64,000 nt of DNA, from contig CM039128.1 of the NCBI GenBank assembly GCA_022036555.1, positions 5,573,926 through 5,637,925 on the forward strand. Direction: 5' to 3'. Source of the DNA: Microstegium vimineum. Lineage: Eukaryota; Streptophyta; Magnoliopsida; Poales; Poaceae. Of this stretch, positions 23,861 to 37,469 are shown piece by piece. The translations under genes were made by a program, and so were the position numbers. The notes under the pieces are model-generated. The model saw only the letters and a program-made list of their open reading frames with translations, searched no databases and was not told the origin of the DNA. Each line of letters opens with the position of its first letter. Position 1 is the first letter of the stretch.

Positions 23861-26800
23861 AAAAAAGCCCCCCCTATGTCCCCCTTATTTGAATTCTTTG
23901 AAAATTAAAAAAATTTGACAATAGTTGTTAGTCCCCCCCCATGGATCAGCCCGTTCGTTTCACCGTTTGGGGGCTGAAACCGCTACATACTACTTTTGGT
24001 TGTTTTTCTGTGAGAAAAAAAAACATGTTCGGTGGGTGATAAGCCCAAAAAAAAGGGGCACCAAAAAGGGGCTTGACAATCCCAATCCCAAGTATTAATA
24101 ATCAAAAAAGGACATATTTAAGTGTAAATGGGTTTGGATAGAATACCCGGTGTCCAAAGGATTTGTATCTAGCTCAGTGTAAATTTTGGGAAAACTTTTG
24201 AACTGCCTTTTGGGTAAGGGTCCCTTTTTGCACACGATTTCCCCCAAAAAATTCTCCCAATACACAAGTCCCCAGCCAAGTAAAAACAACAAGGGGTTCC
24301 CTACGAGTCAACCACCCTAGGGGTTCCCCATGAATATAGAGATAAAGTAGAATAAATCAAATTTGATTTGGAAAAAGTGAGGGGGGTAACTAAAAAAAAT
24401 AGTGCTTTTTGATTTTCCCCTTTAAACCAAATTTGATTTTTTGGTGGGAAAGGGTTTTATTTTTTGAAAAAATTTCATTTTGGATAAAATTTAAACTTTT
24501 AGGGTTGGGGTTCTGGGGTTTTTAACAGCCCAAACAAAACTATGAAAAAGGAAAAACATGCTTTTGCCAAACTTTTTTTAACGGGGAGGGCAAATACCCT
24601 GCTTATAGGGGTATGTTTATTAATATTGGGAAAAACTAAAGGGATCATCCACAAAATTTTATGTACAAGGGTTTTGAAGACCTTGAATGTGTTTATTTTT
24701 TTTTAGCAGACCCTTCTGTTTGGAGGAAAAAGCAATGGGGCTCCATCCTTTGGGGAAAGGTATAATACTTTGATACCACCTCCCCAAACCCTTTTTATGG
24801 GAAATTTTTTTTTACCCCCAACAATACAAATTTTAAAAAATAAAAAAATCTAAAACACCTCAAAGTTATGCTTGAGCAAATAATCCAAGTAAAATTGTTG
24901 AAATATCAGTAAAACCCCCAGAAGATTTCCTTTTACATATTTAAAGAATGCCCCCCAAAAATCGTAAAACCAAATAAAAAGAATTTAGAACCACTAAAAA
25001 GGTTTTCCCCCCCCCAAAAACAAAATTGTTGACTCTTATAATTTAAAAAAAATATTCATTATTGAACTATTTTAAACAAGGAAGATTTTTTTTTATTAAT
25101 TTAGTTTTTGAAAAATGGAAAAAAAGGGTTTTAAGAAATATCATCAGTGGTCAAACATTAATAAATCCACAAATCGATTTTTTTTTGCCAAAGGGGATGT
25201 ATTGGGGAGAAGGGACAAGCCCCCCCTACATGTTCTTTTTATTCTTAACAAAAAAAAAACTTATGAAAATTCAAGGAAAAATTTTTTGTCATAATGGCAA
25301 TGAACTAAAAACTATTTTTTTCTTTTGCTTTAGCCATAGGATTTAAGGCATTTTTAATGTGAATTTGGATAGGGGTACAAACTAAACATCTTGTACACCT
25401 TGTCCCCTTGAAAGGGGGACCCCCGATTTTCTAGCCCTGTACTCATCATGATTTTAGCTTTTTAAGTCTTGTGTTTTCATTCCCACTCTAGTTGTAATTA
25501 GCCAAATAAGGGAATGGTACTCTTTTCCCTTGAGGAGACACAAAAAATCAAAAAAATAAAAGCAACCAACCCTAATGGCATCCATATCTTTCTCTATTTC
25601 ATTGAGGACAATCATTTTGTATTGTTTTTGTTTGGCGGCCCCTTTCTATTATGTGGCTATGTTTTAAAAAGATTAATAGAGGACTTGTCCTCAACTGCTT
25701 GACCCATGCCCCCAATAATACAATTAAAAAAATCTTAATAGAGGAATCTTTCCTATCATTTATATTTTGGTGGTCCCAAAAAATTAAACAGAGATAGTAT
25801 AGATTACTTGGGCAAAAGGTTTCTCCCTTGCATTACTAAAGCTAATGGATCAAATCAAAAACAAAACCCTGAGGAAAAAAATAACTAGGTCTTTACACGA
25901 TAGCTTTTTTTTGTAGGGAGATCTTTCAATAAATCCTTATCTTTTGTAGTATTTTTGCCCCTCTAGTTCCCTTTAGGTGTCATGGTGGAGCCCTCATATT
26001 TTTTTGACATGCCCGTTTTTAAAAAAACTTCCTCAACTTTCAAAGGCTCCATCGGTGTTCAAAAACATTGTTTCGATTGTGAAACCCCTGCACAAGGCAA
26101 AATTTATATTTACCTTTATTTTCTTCAATTTTTTAATTTTTTTTGGGGGGGGGGGCAAAGGGTGGGTCATGAATTTTTTCATGAGATCGTAAAGCCATTG
26201 GGCCTTGCACAAAAAGGTATTCACCCCCCATAATAGATATTTTCTTTTGTTTAACTTTTTAGGAGGGGGCAAAGGCGGTGGGAATGGAAGAAGGATGGTG
26301 AGACTGATAACATCGCAAATATAATTCCCAAATGAGGGACTCTCTAATTACCAAGTGAAAATTTTTGGAAAAATTTTAAATGCACCCCCCGTTGTTTCAC
26401 CTTTGTTAACTAGGGAAGGGGAACCCCACATGGCATACTCATCGAGTTGTGTTTTTTGAGGCCAAAACTAATTCTTTTAGAGAGAAGGGTGACCCTTGAA
26501 GTTAAATATTAACTATAAAAATTGTTAGTCTCAACAATGGCCAACGAATTATTGTGCTACATATAAGGGTTTGAGTAAAAAACCCTTTTTAAGGAAAAAT
26601 TTATTCCTTTCTTAAACAATGGGTAATCTCTTAACCCCGGAGGTGTAAATTTTGCACTCCCATTTCCCCATAGATTATCCCCTTGGGGTTTGTTTCTCAT
26701 TGCACAGATAGTAAAAGGGGACACAATGTTGGGGGGAAAAAACACATTAATTGCTTCTTTGGTGGAGTAATCCTAGTGGGATGATACTAAAGGGGTCTCA

Positions 26801-27970
26801 ATGAAACCAACTTTCTACTTTTTAAACCCTGTTGTTTTTTTGAGGGTCGGAGGTTTTGGGACCAAGTTCAAGTAATAAATTGTTTTTGTGCTTGAGAATG
26901 AACAATTATTTGCTTGGGTAAAAATCTAGGCAAAACAATCCAAAAGAAATTTTTCCCCCCCAAAAAGAGCTATTATTAGCTTGTTTTTTCCCTAAAATTA
27001 ATAAGGAGTATTATCCCTGTGGAGTATTTTTTTTTCAAATATTTCTGTCTACCCCTCTTGGGTTCCCAGAAACCCAAAAAGTATCCCCTTTGTTCCTAGG
27101 GAACCCACATCATTTTAAAGTTTGCAGAGATGCTATTACGGCCTTTGAGATTGATGATTGGGGGTCATTCTACCCATTTTAAAATTATTTTTGAATGCAA
27201 AAAATCAATCCTTTGTTTCCAAATTTTAAAAGGGAAAATTATGACTTTTTCAAATTAAAATGCATCATTCCAGCAATTTTTCCAAATTTCCCTTCTAACT
27301 ATCAAGTAGAAATACAAAAAGAATCCCTGTTTTAAAAATTTGAAGGGGTTTTATCCTTCAATATTGGGAATTGCAATGAAAGGCAGAGAACCCCATTTTT
27401 TCCATGCATGCAAAGGGGTCTATATTATTTTAAAGAAGGCCCAAAAAGGAGTCGCCCCATAAATCCCCAAGAATGCGAAAAAAAAATAGCAATATTTCAA
27501 AAAAAAAATGGCTTTAAGGGAACTCTTAATGACGATTTTCAAAAACGGGGGCTTGTAGTTGAAAACTTTCACTTCTTTTAACTTATTCTCTCTCACAAAA
27601 TATCATTTAATTATCAAAATTACTGGTTTATACCCGACAAAAAAGGGTTTTAAACAGGGTTCGATCTATTTTTTTTCTATAAAATGCTCATATTTTCCAA
27701 CATAAAAATAGTAAAGTAAAAAACCCTTATATTTACCTAGCATCTTTAACATTTAAAAAATAAGTAAATTAACTCCCCACATTCACAGGGAAATTTTTCT
27801 GTCTGTTATTGCAAATTGTCTAATTGCTATTGCAAAATATGATCTAAGTAAAACCCAATTAAAATTTACGTCTAATAAAATTTCCTCTCTACATTAGTAA
27901 AAAAAAATAAAATGTTCCCCAAATTACTTCTAAACTAAAATTTTTGGTTTTAAAATTAAATAACCATAAA
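23861..27970. other. corrupted AT-rich DNA, no gene seen
   Basis: Many A, T, C or G runs. Short ORFs such as 25514-25702 and 25977-26233 have no recognisable motif. Parts, for example 25480-25700 and 26000-26110, have the texture of former coding DNA, but no family can be named. Confidence 0.45.
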
Positions 27971-28690
27971 GTAGCAATTTTTTGATTCCCCTGCTATTAA
28001 AACAATTTTTTTTTTTGAAGGGTGCATGGAGCTCCCTTTTACGGGGGGGATCACTGCAGAGGGAAACTCGCAGCGGGGGGGCCGCACAACATCGTCGGCC
28101 CCTTTCCCCGGCTCTGTCCCTTTTCAAGGGGCCCAGCACGTATCCCTTGGCACTTCGGGCCCCGATCCCAAAAGCATTTTTACGCCCGCTGACATATCAG
28201 CAGCGTGGGCAACCCAAAGATGGGATGTTAGTAATTTTTGGGAAATCAGACCCAGCGCAATAAAAAACTGAGACAGAGGGAAACCCGCTTGCTCCGGTTT
28301 GATTTTTGTTTTGTTTTCTCAAACAAAAGGGGGTTGACAAGCCGGTGCCCCGGGCATCGATGTTGGGCCCTAGTGATGCACATGAGAGGTGTGTGGGTTG
28401 TAAATGAGATCAGTACCAGGTCACACAATGTCTTTTAAGCGGTTTGATCTTTTCTTTGAGTTTTAGTCCAAAAGCAACGAGATCTCATCAAGCCGCGGGG
28501 CTGGGTCTCCATGTGGAGCCAATTTTGGGTGCCCCCCCACCCCTCGGCGACGTAATTTCGCAGAGGGAGCAAGGTCCCGGGTTTTCCCATCCTTCCCGGA
28601 GTGTGGCCCCCATAATGGGGGGAGTGCCAAGAAAACCGTAATGCCCCCAAAAAAAAAAAAAAAAAAAAAAAAATAAAAAAAAAAGTGTTG
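27971..28690 (+). other. GC-rich segment ending in a poly(A) tract
   Basis: 28020-28640 is moderately GC-rich with ORFs of 60-90 codons in several frames and no recognisable domain. It ends in a nearly pure A tract (28649-28684). A coding-like segment ending in poly(A) could be a LINE tail or a retrocopy. A target duplication cannot be recognised in this quality of sequence. Confidence 0.3.
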
Positions 28691-31290
28691 GCGAAGTTGT
28701 ACTGCTCCCCCTCTTGGGCTTTAACTTGGGGGGAATAAAAGCATAGCGACCTGATTCCGGATCCCGGGGTTTAAAAAATGCAACGGGAAAAAAAAAGGTT
28801 TCTGGGTTTGTTTCTTTGTTTGTTTGATTTCAAGTACAAAAAGAAAAAATTACAAATGTTTAGGCCCGATTCATCCAAAAACAAGCGATTCAGATGGCCA
28901 AAAAATGGCTCTCTGTGCCAACCCCCGAAAATCTCCACCCCTTTTAAAATATAATTCAATGTCTTTTTGCCCCAAATTTATTTTGTCAAAGGTGTCAAAT
29001 ATTATAAAGTAAAATTTCCCTTTTAGGGTTTTCAAAATCTTCTCAGCTCTTAACAAAATCCTTCTATAAATCTTCTTTTTGGTTGGCTTCAAAATCCTTC
29101 AAAATTCACACTTCCCCCCTGCAACCCGGGCTCGCCCACCCACCTCCCAATGCCTATTGCAAGGCATATTGATGGTTTGCCCCCCGGTAGTGAGTTGAAC
29201 TCTCCTTTTCCCCCGCATCCCCAAACTCCTCCAGCCGGAAAATAGTGTAAGGTCCTTTCCCCGAATTTACACCCCACCCCGTCCTGAGACCCCATTTCTT
29301 ACAATTCAAAAACAAATTTTTTAAGTTTCTACAATTACCCTTAAAAAAGGGCAAAAGTGAAAGTCACTACCCATTTCTTTCTTTTCCCGTTGCTCCATTT
29401 TGCAAAGACCCCCCCTTCCCCGGTCCACAAAACAGGGGTTTTCTTCCCCCCAAAATACCCCCCGAGGGTTTTCGTACCGACCCCCACGCATGGGGGCCAA
29501 CCGTTTCCCAAAAATGGTTTAGACAGGGAAACAACTAAAATATCTCGGTTTTTTTGATTTAGAAAAGGTTTGAGTACGTGATGAAAAATAGTAAAAAAAA
29601 CTGAATAATCAATTACCAATGAATTTATTTTTTTTTAAAACTATGTATTGTTTTTGAAATAATAAAGTAGCTTTTAAAAAATCCCTCTGATGATTAAAAA
29701 TTGAACATCAATGTGCAGTATAATAATTTTTTCTAACCTGGTGCACCCCTTTAAAAAGGGTTCATAATGACCCAGTGTAGTAATCAAGCCCCCGGCCCAA
29801 ATCAAGTCAAAAAATCTTTTTCTATTTTTGCTTTATCCAATTTGAAAAATACCCAGCTCATTCATGCAGCAAAGACCCCTTATATTTATAAAATTCTGCC
29901 CCCCTTTCTAATCTCAAAAATTCCCGGATGTCCCCCTTTGTCTCACTAAATTGCCAATTTATCTCAGTTTCATTGTATACCTTTTTCACAACCCAAATTG
30001 AACGGAAAAAAAAAATCAGGCTACAATGTTAACAGTTAAACCCATTTTGGGGGCATGATAAAACAAAAAAAAAAATGAAAACCTCACAAAAACCAATTTT
30101 TTCGATGTTTCCCGTTCCTTTTTCATGTTCGAATTTGCTTTTCCAATTTTCAATACTCGCAAATGTTCTGAACTTTTTAGGGGACCCACAAATCTCCAAA
30201 ATTATCAAGCAAAATTTTGTGATTTTTAATTTTATTTTGTGCCATATCCCCTGATTCAGCAATTAGTCAAAACTTTATGACCCAAAAACCTTCCTAGGGT
30301 TATTCCCCGCTTCAAAGTAATTGGAAATTTTTGGTATTCCCTTAATGGTTGTCTCTCCCATAACTTTCGCATCTGGGTTTTTTAGTGCACTATGATTCCT
30401 GGGAACATACGGGGAAATGGGAAAAGTAAAAAACCAAAGAGAAGTCACCACCCGCATGTTATTTTAACATAAAATCAAACCAAATTTGGGACCTTAAGGG
30501 AAAAAACGTACAAAGAAAAGGCTGAGTGCTACAGATGTGGCAATGAACTTACCCTTTGAGAATCCATAAAAAAGACAAAACATAAAAAATCACAGCTGAA
30601 CTGAAATTTTTGCCAATAACCCTGTTCACCAAACTAAAATTAAAACCAATGAAAAATACCATCACCAAGCATAGATCAAATTTGATTTCCCTATTTGCCC
30701 CGGTTTTTTTCTCGTCAAATACGGGGGTATCAAGGAAGTTGACCAGCATCTTAATACGCTATTTAAAATTTAAAAAGCTTTGCCCCCCCCTTATCGCCTT
30801 TGATTTTCCAAAGTCCCGGGACCCCAACAGGAAGCATAAAAAATTTAGGAGGAGGAAAGGGGAAAAACAAAACAAACTGAGTCCCTAATCAACCCCCTAA
30901 ATTAATAGCAACTTCTGAAATAATATGATCCTCACCTTTGGAACTTAGGGAATCTCTGACTTCATTGTCTCAACAATCCCCCTTCATTCTCCACAAGGGC
31001 CCAATCCGGAATTTTGGGGTCAAATAGAAAACAGAGAGGTTGCCCACTCTGCAACCATCCAAATTCACGAACAATGTACTTCCCCTTTGTCAATGTCCCT
31101 AACGCACAGCACAGCAGAATCCCCCTTCCCAAAATTTTTTTTCTTTTGTTTCTTTCGTTTCCTTTGCCCCCCACCTGGGTTTTTCATTGAACTGTGCTTC
31201 ATTTCAACAGCGCTTGGGTTTCAATAGAATGTAGCTTCAATTACTGCCCCGGGCCCAGCTTTCCCCGGCAAGAAAGTCCCCGAACTTTAC
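28691..31290. other. corrupted DNA, no gene seen
   Basis: Mixed composition, with ORFs of at most about 90 codons and none with a motif. 29090-29300 is C-rich and 29350-29560 is mixed. Confidence 0.45.
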
Positions 31291-32260
31291 AAGTGGTTGT
31301 CCCCCTTCAAACCGCCCCCATTGTCAATCAAAACCTTTTCAAGCTCCCCCTTTAAAAATCGACGTAACGCCGCCAAAAGCTTTCCCCCCAAGCCGCATCA
31401 GCAACTACCCACAAGCCCTTTCCCCGGGCAACACTCACTTGCACAGTGCCGCACTGCTCTAGTGCTGCGTGGGCCACACCACCCGTGCCTCCCCTTTCCC
31501 CCACCGGTTTGCCACTCCCTCCCCATTTCCAAGGCGCATTGAGCTGAGCCACTAAGGCGTGCATGCCCCCACCCCCTGGCGAAGATCCCCTTTGGCAGGC
31601 CCTTGGGGAAAAAGTGGCGGCAGCACGCCACCACAGCGCCAACAAGCTTAGCCGAAAACAAGGACCTTGATACCAGCGACGCGGCCCGTCCTTAGAGAAG
31701 CCCCCCGAAGGGCCCCACGTCGAAGGCCCCGACTCCCCCCGCGCGGCCCCCGCACGACAGCGCGGCACGACGTCAAAGACGCGGCCCGGGGGGCGCAGCT
31801 CGATCAGCGCCGCGGCGCGACGGGGACGGGGAGCGGACGCCGCGGGGCCCCGGGGCCCTCGCGGGGCCCAGCGGCAGCGCGGCGGCGAGGTCGACGAGTC
31901 CCAGAGGGGGCGGTGGCGGCGGGACGACGGGAGGCGATGGGGACGTGAGGACCAGCTTGTTCACAGTACCGCCGGGCGGGGCGCGGGGCTCGCGGGCGCC
32001 ACGACGCGACGGCGGCGGGAGCGGCGCGGGGGGGCTCCCGCGGCGAGGGCCGGGGGTCGAGGGGACTTTGCGCGGGAAGGGTCGAGCCCGGGGGGGCTAG
32101 GGGGGGAGGCGCGTAGACTGCGGGCCGGCCAGGCGGCGCCCTGCCCCGAGCATGACGGGGGCCCGGGGGCGGCGGGTGAGGACGCCCTGAGACCCATGCT
32201 AAACCCAGCGCGGTGGGGAAAGGGGTTCCGATCTGATCCCATGGCGGCATGGACGCACTA
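31291..32260. other. GC-rich island, possibly the 5' end of a minus-strand gene
   Basis: GC content is very high from 31660 to 32240, with ORFs on both strands; the longest is 148 codons on the minus strand from 32250, Pro/Arg/Ala-rich. The composition is like first exons of grass genes, but there is no domain. The sharp change to AT-rich DNA at 32260 would fit a promoter boundary on the minus strand. This is inference from composition only. Confidence 0.25.
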
Positions 32261-34790
32261 ATCCGAATAAAAAGTACCTTGCAAAAATGTTGTGTCCCAA
32301 AAACTCCAAAACCTTTGATGTTGTAGCTCCTTTCAATTTATAATTTATTTGATTTTTTTTTTTTTCTAACTTTTAAACAATTTTTTATTTAAAAAAATAT
32401 TTAAATATAGCAAAATTTAAAAATTATTCAGGTGACTTTTATTATAAATAAATAAGTACAACAAAAAAATAAATTTTATTAAAAAAATTGAATAAAAGAG
32501 TAATAAATTAGGTTAAAAAGTAAAAAGAACTATAATTTTGAACCTATTAAGTAAATTTTCCCCCCTTTAAACCTTTTCAAGAAAAAAGTTTGTCTAAAAT
32601 GATTGTGTCAATTGCAACCAAAATTTAAGAAAGAAAAAGAGTAAAATTGCGCTCTCGTGCCCTCTCGATCTAAAATGTAAAATTTATTTGTTTTTTATAG
32701 TTCGTCCCAATTTCAAAATTTTTTCGGCGGTGTCACCTATCCCCAAACTTTCAAACCCACCTTTATATCTTTAAACTTTTCAGTATCCCTCCCTAAACTT
32801 GATTTTAAGTGCACTTGTCCCCAAAAAAAGATCTTAAAAAATAAAAATAAAAAAAAAAACATAAATTTTTTTATATAAACTCAAAAAAGATAAATTGTAT
32901 CAAAATTTTTACTTCGATGGATATAATTGAAAAATTTTAAAATAAAAATGTTTAGGGGGCTCAAAATATTTTTGTTGTTTTATAGATTTTAAATTTTAAA
33001 ATAAGTTTTCGAAACCCCAAACGACGCAAATAAAAACTTTAAAATACAAAGTTGTAGATCACATCAAGACATAATTTTTATATAAATTTATCTTTTTATT
33101 CGAGTTGTTTTTAAATATTATGAAATTTTTTTTTTATTAAATTTTTTTGACTTTCTCTTTGGACCGAATAAAACTCGAAAACAAGTTTTTGGACGGGGAT
33201 AACAACAACTAAAGAAGTCAGAATAATTGATTTGCTGTTTGGGGGGGTGACACAAATAAAAATTTGAGGCTAAAAATCCATTTACATTTTAAGACCGAGA
33301 TAACACACAACCCCAATTTAGGAAAGGAATTTTGGAAAAACTGGGGAGTTTATCAGAAAAATATCTGACTTCATCTCTTGTGAAAAAAGAAATCAAACCC
33401 CTTATACTACAAAAAAAGTTAACCCCCAAATGTCCCATCAAAAACAAATTCTTACATTAGGGAAACAAAAAAAAAAAATCCATTTTCGCCACCCTAGCAC
33501 TTGGTAGACTTTGGGGAAATGATTCTTTATTGACTTAACTAGCTTAATTTTGTATTCGCGAGCCAGTATATTCCCCCCAATAATCCGTAAAAAAAATTTG
33601 GGGTAGCCACCATTTTATTCCCAAAATCACTTGGTTCTAGGCACAACAAAAAATTTACTTTGGACCTTTTTGGGATGGGTTTTGTTTTTCTTTGGGTTTG
33701 AGGATAAATCCTTTTGCTTTTACTGTAGATAGAATTTTTTAATTTCTCCCTCTACACTGGCATAAAAGTATGAGCCAAAAAATTAGCTTGCCCAAACCCT
33801 ACCCAAAAAGGGGCCCATATATATCCCCCAGAACAAAGTCCGTAGCTTTAAATTTTACATTTACAATTGCATTTTAGATTCTGGTGCACGATTGGGGGTT
33901 TTTGGGCGCAACATCACCAGTCGGTGCAGCGACCCTTGGGTAGAAGTCCTGATCAATGGAATATGGTGAGTGGTAACCTTTACGGACCTCAAAAATCCCT
34001 TTTTACCAAAGCTTTTATGGACACTCATCCAGAAAGTTTAAAAGGGGAGGGCTTTTTCGATACTTCTCCCCAGCCAACCCAAAAAAAAGCCCCGTGCTTG
34101 TTTTCCAACGAGATCCATGCTTTTGTGAATCGTTGCCCGACTCTGTTTCTTTCCCCTTTTGTATAGTATTGTTTCTTTTTTTGTCTTTGAGGGGCTTCAT
34201 AACTGTCTTTTTCTTTTGCTTGAGATTTGTATTGATCTTCACTGTTCCTCCTCAAGTTCAACTTGTATCCATATTTCCCTAAGATAAAATTTATATAAAA
34301 AACATTTTCCAAAAATCATGTGTCAATTGATCACTAAAATCTGCTAAAGATCCTTCCCAGGGTCATTTTTCCTTTTAAAGGCCCTCGCACGGAAGTGACC
34401 CCTATCCCGCTGGGTTTTTTATAAAATTTGTAAAATTTGCCATTTCTGTGCTGTCTTATTCACCCTAGGGTTTTCATCACAAAACCAAGGGTTATTACTT
34501 TGAAAAAGCAATGTTTTTTAAAAAAAATGGTGGCGTCAATGGTCGTGCCACTTTATTTCTCATTTCAAGATTTTTTCTTTTATGCAGGGCGTGTTGTGTA
34601 AAAAAGGGGCCCGGTAATTGGGTTAAAGATGGAGTATTAGTCTATTATACATGACATTTTCCCTTTTTTTTAAATAAAATGTAAAGATATCCCTTCACGC
34701 TATGCGTGATGTATGCTTTTGGGTTTTATCACCACGAGGGCTTTTTTTTTTATAATAAAAATTCAAACCCAAAAGATTTGGGGGCCGGGA
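32261..34790. other. AT-rich DNA, no gene seen
   Basis: Long AT-rich stretch (32340-33150) followed by mixed corrupted DNA. A 99-codon ORF at 33867-34166 has no recognisable motif. Confidence 0.45.
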
Positions 34791-36277
34791 AACTTACTTG
34801 AATAAGGCATAAGGAAGCCCCTTGTTGCAGGGAAAGGCCCCAAAGCTGCTCCCAAAAAAAACACCTCGAGTAATTTCTGTTCCCCTTTCTTCTCTAAACC
34901 AAAATTTTGGGCATGATTTAGCAAAATTCCCAGCCAAATTTATGGGGGGCAGCAGAAAAAACGGAAAAAGGGACACCCGACGGGGTGGCATGGCACAAAC
35001 ACCCCGGGGCCCAAAAACCCCGGAGAACAATACTCGAAGCCCCAGTCTTGTGCGGGGCGCCCCCCTGTTGGTTTTTTCGCTATCTTGGGCTTGGGGCGGA
35101 AGACCGCAACTTCTGCTCAACGGCCCCTCCTTGCGTCAGAGAGGGCAAGAGAGGTTCAGGACTCGGGGTAAGCGGGCCTTCATGCATGACTTCTTCTTCC
35201 CAAGTATGCATGTGTCTTGAGAACGAGATTTTCTTCTTCGTTATGTTCGCATAAGGGCCCATCGTCCCCATCCCCGGGGTTTTTTGTGCACCAGAACTTC
35301 TTGAGTCTCCAGACCATAGCCCGATCATACCCTGGAGACCCCAAAAGCTGAACCATGATCACACTCGCCATATACACAAAAGTTGATACCAGAGTACAAA
35401 AGCTATAAAAACGCTTCGTATCCAGTAATTTTGGTGGCAGGAGGTTCGTCTCCAGGGTCGCTGGCTCCCCGCCAGAACGACCAACCAAGTGAATCGTTTT
35501 TGGAGCGGCTTACTTCTCCCTTTAAAGAAAAACAGGGTAAGCCTGCTCGGAAAAAATATTACACCGCCATTCTGGGGGGACTACTCGTTGTGGGGGTAGT
35601 GCAAACTATGCTGTATTTGGCACAACTGGTCCTTGTACAAGGCATTTACCAGTGAAAAGGGGACCATGCCAATCATGACTCTCTTTTCCATAAGCTGATA
35701 TATATGCTTTAAAGCGAAGTTTGTTCAAATACTGGCAAGACAAGATAGGCCAGTACTCGTAATTGAAGGCACCGTTGGGATAAACCTCCCCCCCTCCACG
35801 GACAAGGGCGCCTACCAAAGTAATTTTGCTTCCTTCTTCATTGGGCCAAATTTATATGCTACCGCTGAAATTGCATGGAAGTTTGGACAGCCATACTGCC
35901 GTGCATATTTTCTTTCTCGCACTCCTGATTTAATCTTTTTTCTCCTAATAGCAAGTATGGTCCCTGAGAGATCTGCAATTAAATAAAAAAATTTAAATAC
36001 AAATAACATAGTGTGCATTCAATCTTAAAATTTAGAAACATCAACCCAACAATTTTGGCTACTTGAACAATAACTTGAGCTTTACAGCTCAGTTCAGAAC
36101 TGCAATTCAGGGCAGTTGCATTCACAGCAGCAAAAATGCAAGACGGGCTGCTGATTTACAATGGATGGTGGAACACAACATTCAAATTTGGGTTAAAGGG
36201 GGCAAAGAAGGGTAGAACTCCATATGGTTATCTGACTTTGAATTACTGGGCTAATCCTGCTCAGACTTTATGCACCC
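34791..36277. other. unassigned DNA with coding-like ORFs on both strands
   Basis: Quality improves from about 35050. A plus-strand ORF (35383-35655, 90 codons) ends in a hydrophobic stretch reading YTAILGGLLVVGVV that could be one membrane segment. It overlaps a minus-strand ORF (35180-35488) with no hallmark. A second minus-strand ORF (35606-35818) follows. I recognise none of them and cannot choose the real strand. 35820-36277 shows nothing. Confidence 0.3.
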
Positions 36278-37455
36278 TGAAAGTGAAATCAAGCCCTTAA
36301 GTGGGTTTGGTGTTGATGACCCGCTTAATTCAAGGAACTAATGAGATCTATTAGAGACAACATTATTAACAAAAAGAGGAAAGACATAGAGAAGTGGAGG
36401 TACCCCAATTCCTATGGTGGCCACTCTACTCATCAAAGGTTTAAATTCTTTATGTTTGAATTTGGAGTATAGGTATGTCGTACTATTAAGGGGTTTTCTA
36501 GTGTTGTTTGGTAAATTTGTGAATCACAGGGTCAAATTTATTTTAACATGCACTCAGCTAGCTCAGTGTCCAGCCAAAACTCTATTCAGCAAACCATGAG
36601 CTAGGGCGGCAGTGCCGCCCTCCACTTCCAGCGAATTTCCATGACTATAAACAGTGCTGGAAAGGTCTCCACCTCACCAATCAGTACCCCTTCGTCTTCC
36701 TCGCAAATCCGACCGTTTGAAACAGAGCTTCTCTCCCCTCCTCTCACTCCATTGTTGACCTTCTCACTCCAAGCAATCCCACACTTCCAACCATAGATTC
36801 TTGAGGGAAAAGGCAGCAAAACACTCCTAGAGAGCGGATCTACTACTTCCAAAGTCTAAGAGCTTGTGGTTCTCGTTTGGCTGGCGGTGCTAGGTTTGTT
36901 ACCCTTGGAGCTTGCTCCTAGCTGGCTAGGCGTCGCCCTAGAGCTTGCCCCTTGTTTGTGGCAACCTAGGGAGGTTTGTAATCGCTGTGTGAAGATAAGA
37001 AATTACCCCTCATCTCAAGGATTCACTTCCTTGACTTGAGATTGAGTTGGAGTTGCAAAGTTTACCTTTAGCACCTCAACAACGTGGACTTAGGCAAGCC
37101 TTTGTGGGAGCTGAACCACGGGATAATCATTGTGTCTTGTGTGCTGGTCCCCTAGCATTTGGTTCTTGGAATATTTCTTTGCGCTAGGGTTTGTGTTGGT
37201 GATTCAGGAAAGGAAATATTTCTGTGGTAACCAGTCTTCGAACTGGTTCCTGTGTTGATTTTGCAGGAAGGACTATCACCTTGTACTAGTATCTCCCTGC
37301 CAAATCTCTGCTTTTTTGCTCATTTTTGGAGGTCGCAGTGCCGCCGCTTTATAGGTCGGCAGTGCCATCCTGGCATTTGACATTTGTTTGAAGTGAATTT
37401 TTACAGGCCTATTCACCCCCCCCTCTAGACTATTTACCCTTCCTAAGATCCTACA
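36278..37455 (+). repeat. 5' LTR of Copia B (about 1.18 kb)
   Basis: The right end (…gatcctaca) is fixed by the primer site two bases on. The left end is placed at a TG in TGAAAGTGAAATCAAGCCC, by analogy with TGAAAGACC of Copia A and because ggtttggtgttgatgacc follows, as in SIRE-type LTRs. The left end is less certain than the right. Confidence 0.65.
36605..36619. repeat. near-palindromic word GGCGGCAGTGCCGCC
   Basis: A 15-base near-palindrome. Variants recur in the same LTR (37335-37347 and 37356-37368) and again in the gag-protease spacer (40017-40031 and 40039-40052). Confidence 0.7.
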
Positions 37456-37457
37456 AG

Positions 37458-37469
37458 TGGTATCAGAGC
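37458..37469 (+). promoter_or_regulatory. primer binding site, initiator tRNA-Met type
   Basis: The sequence tggtatcagagc follows the LTR end by two bases. All twelve bases complement the 3' end of plant initiator tRNA-Met. Confidence 0.92.
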
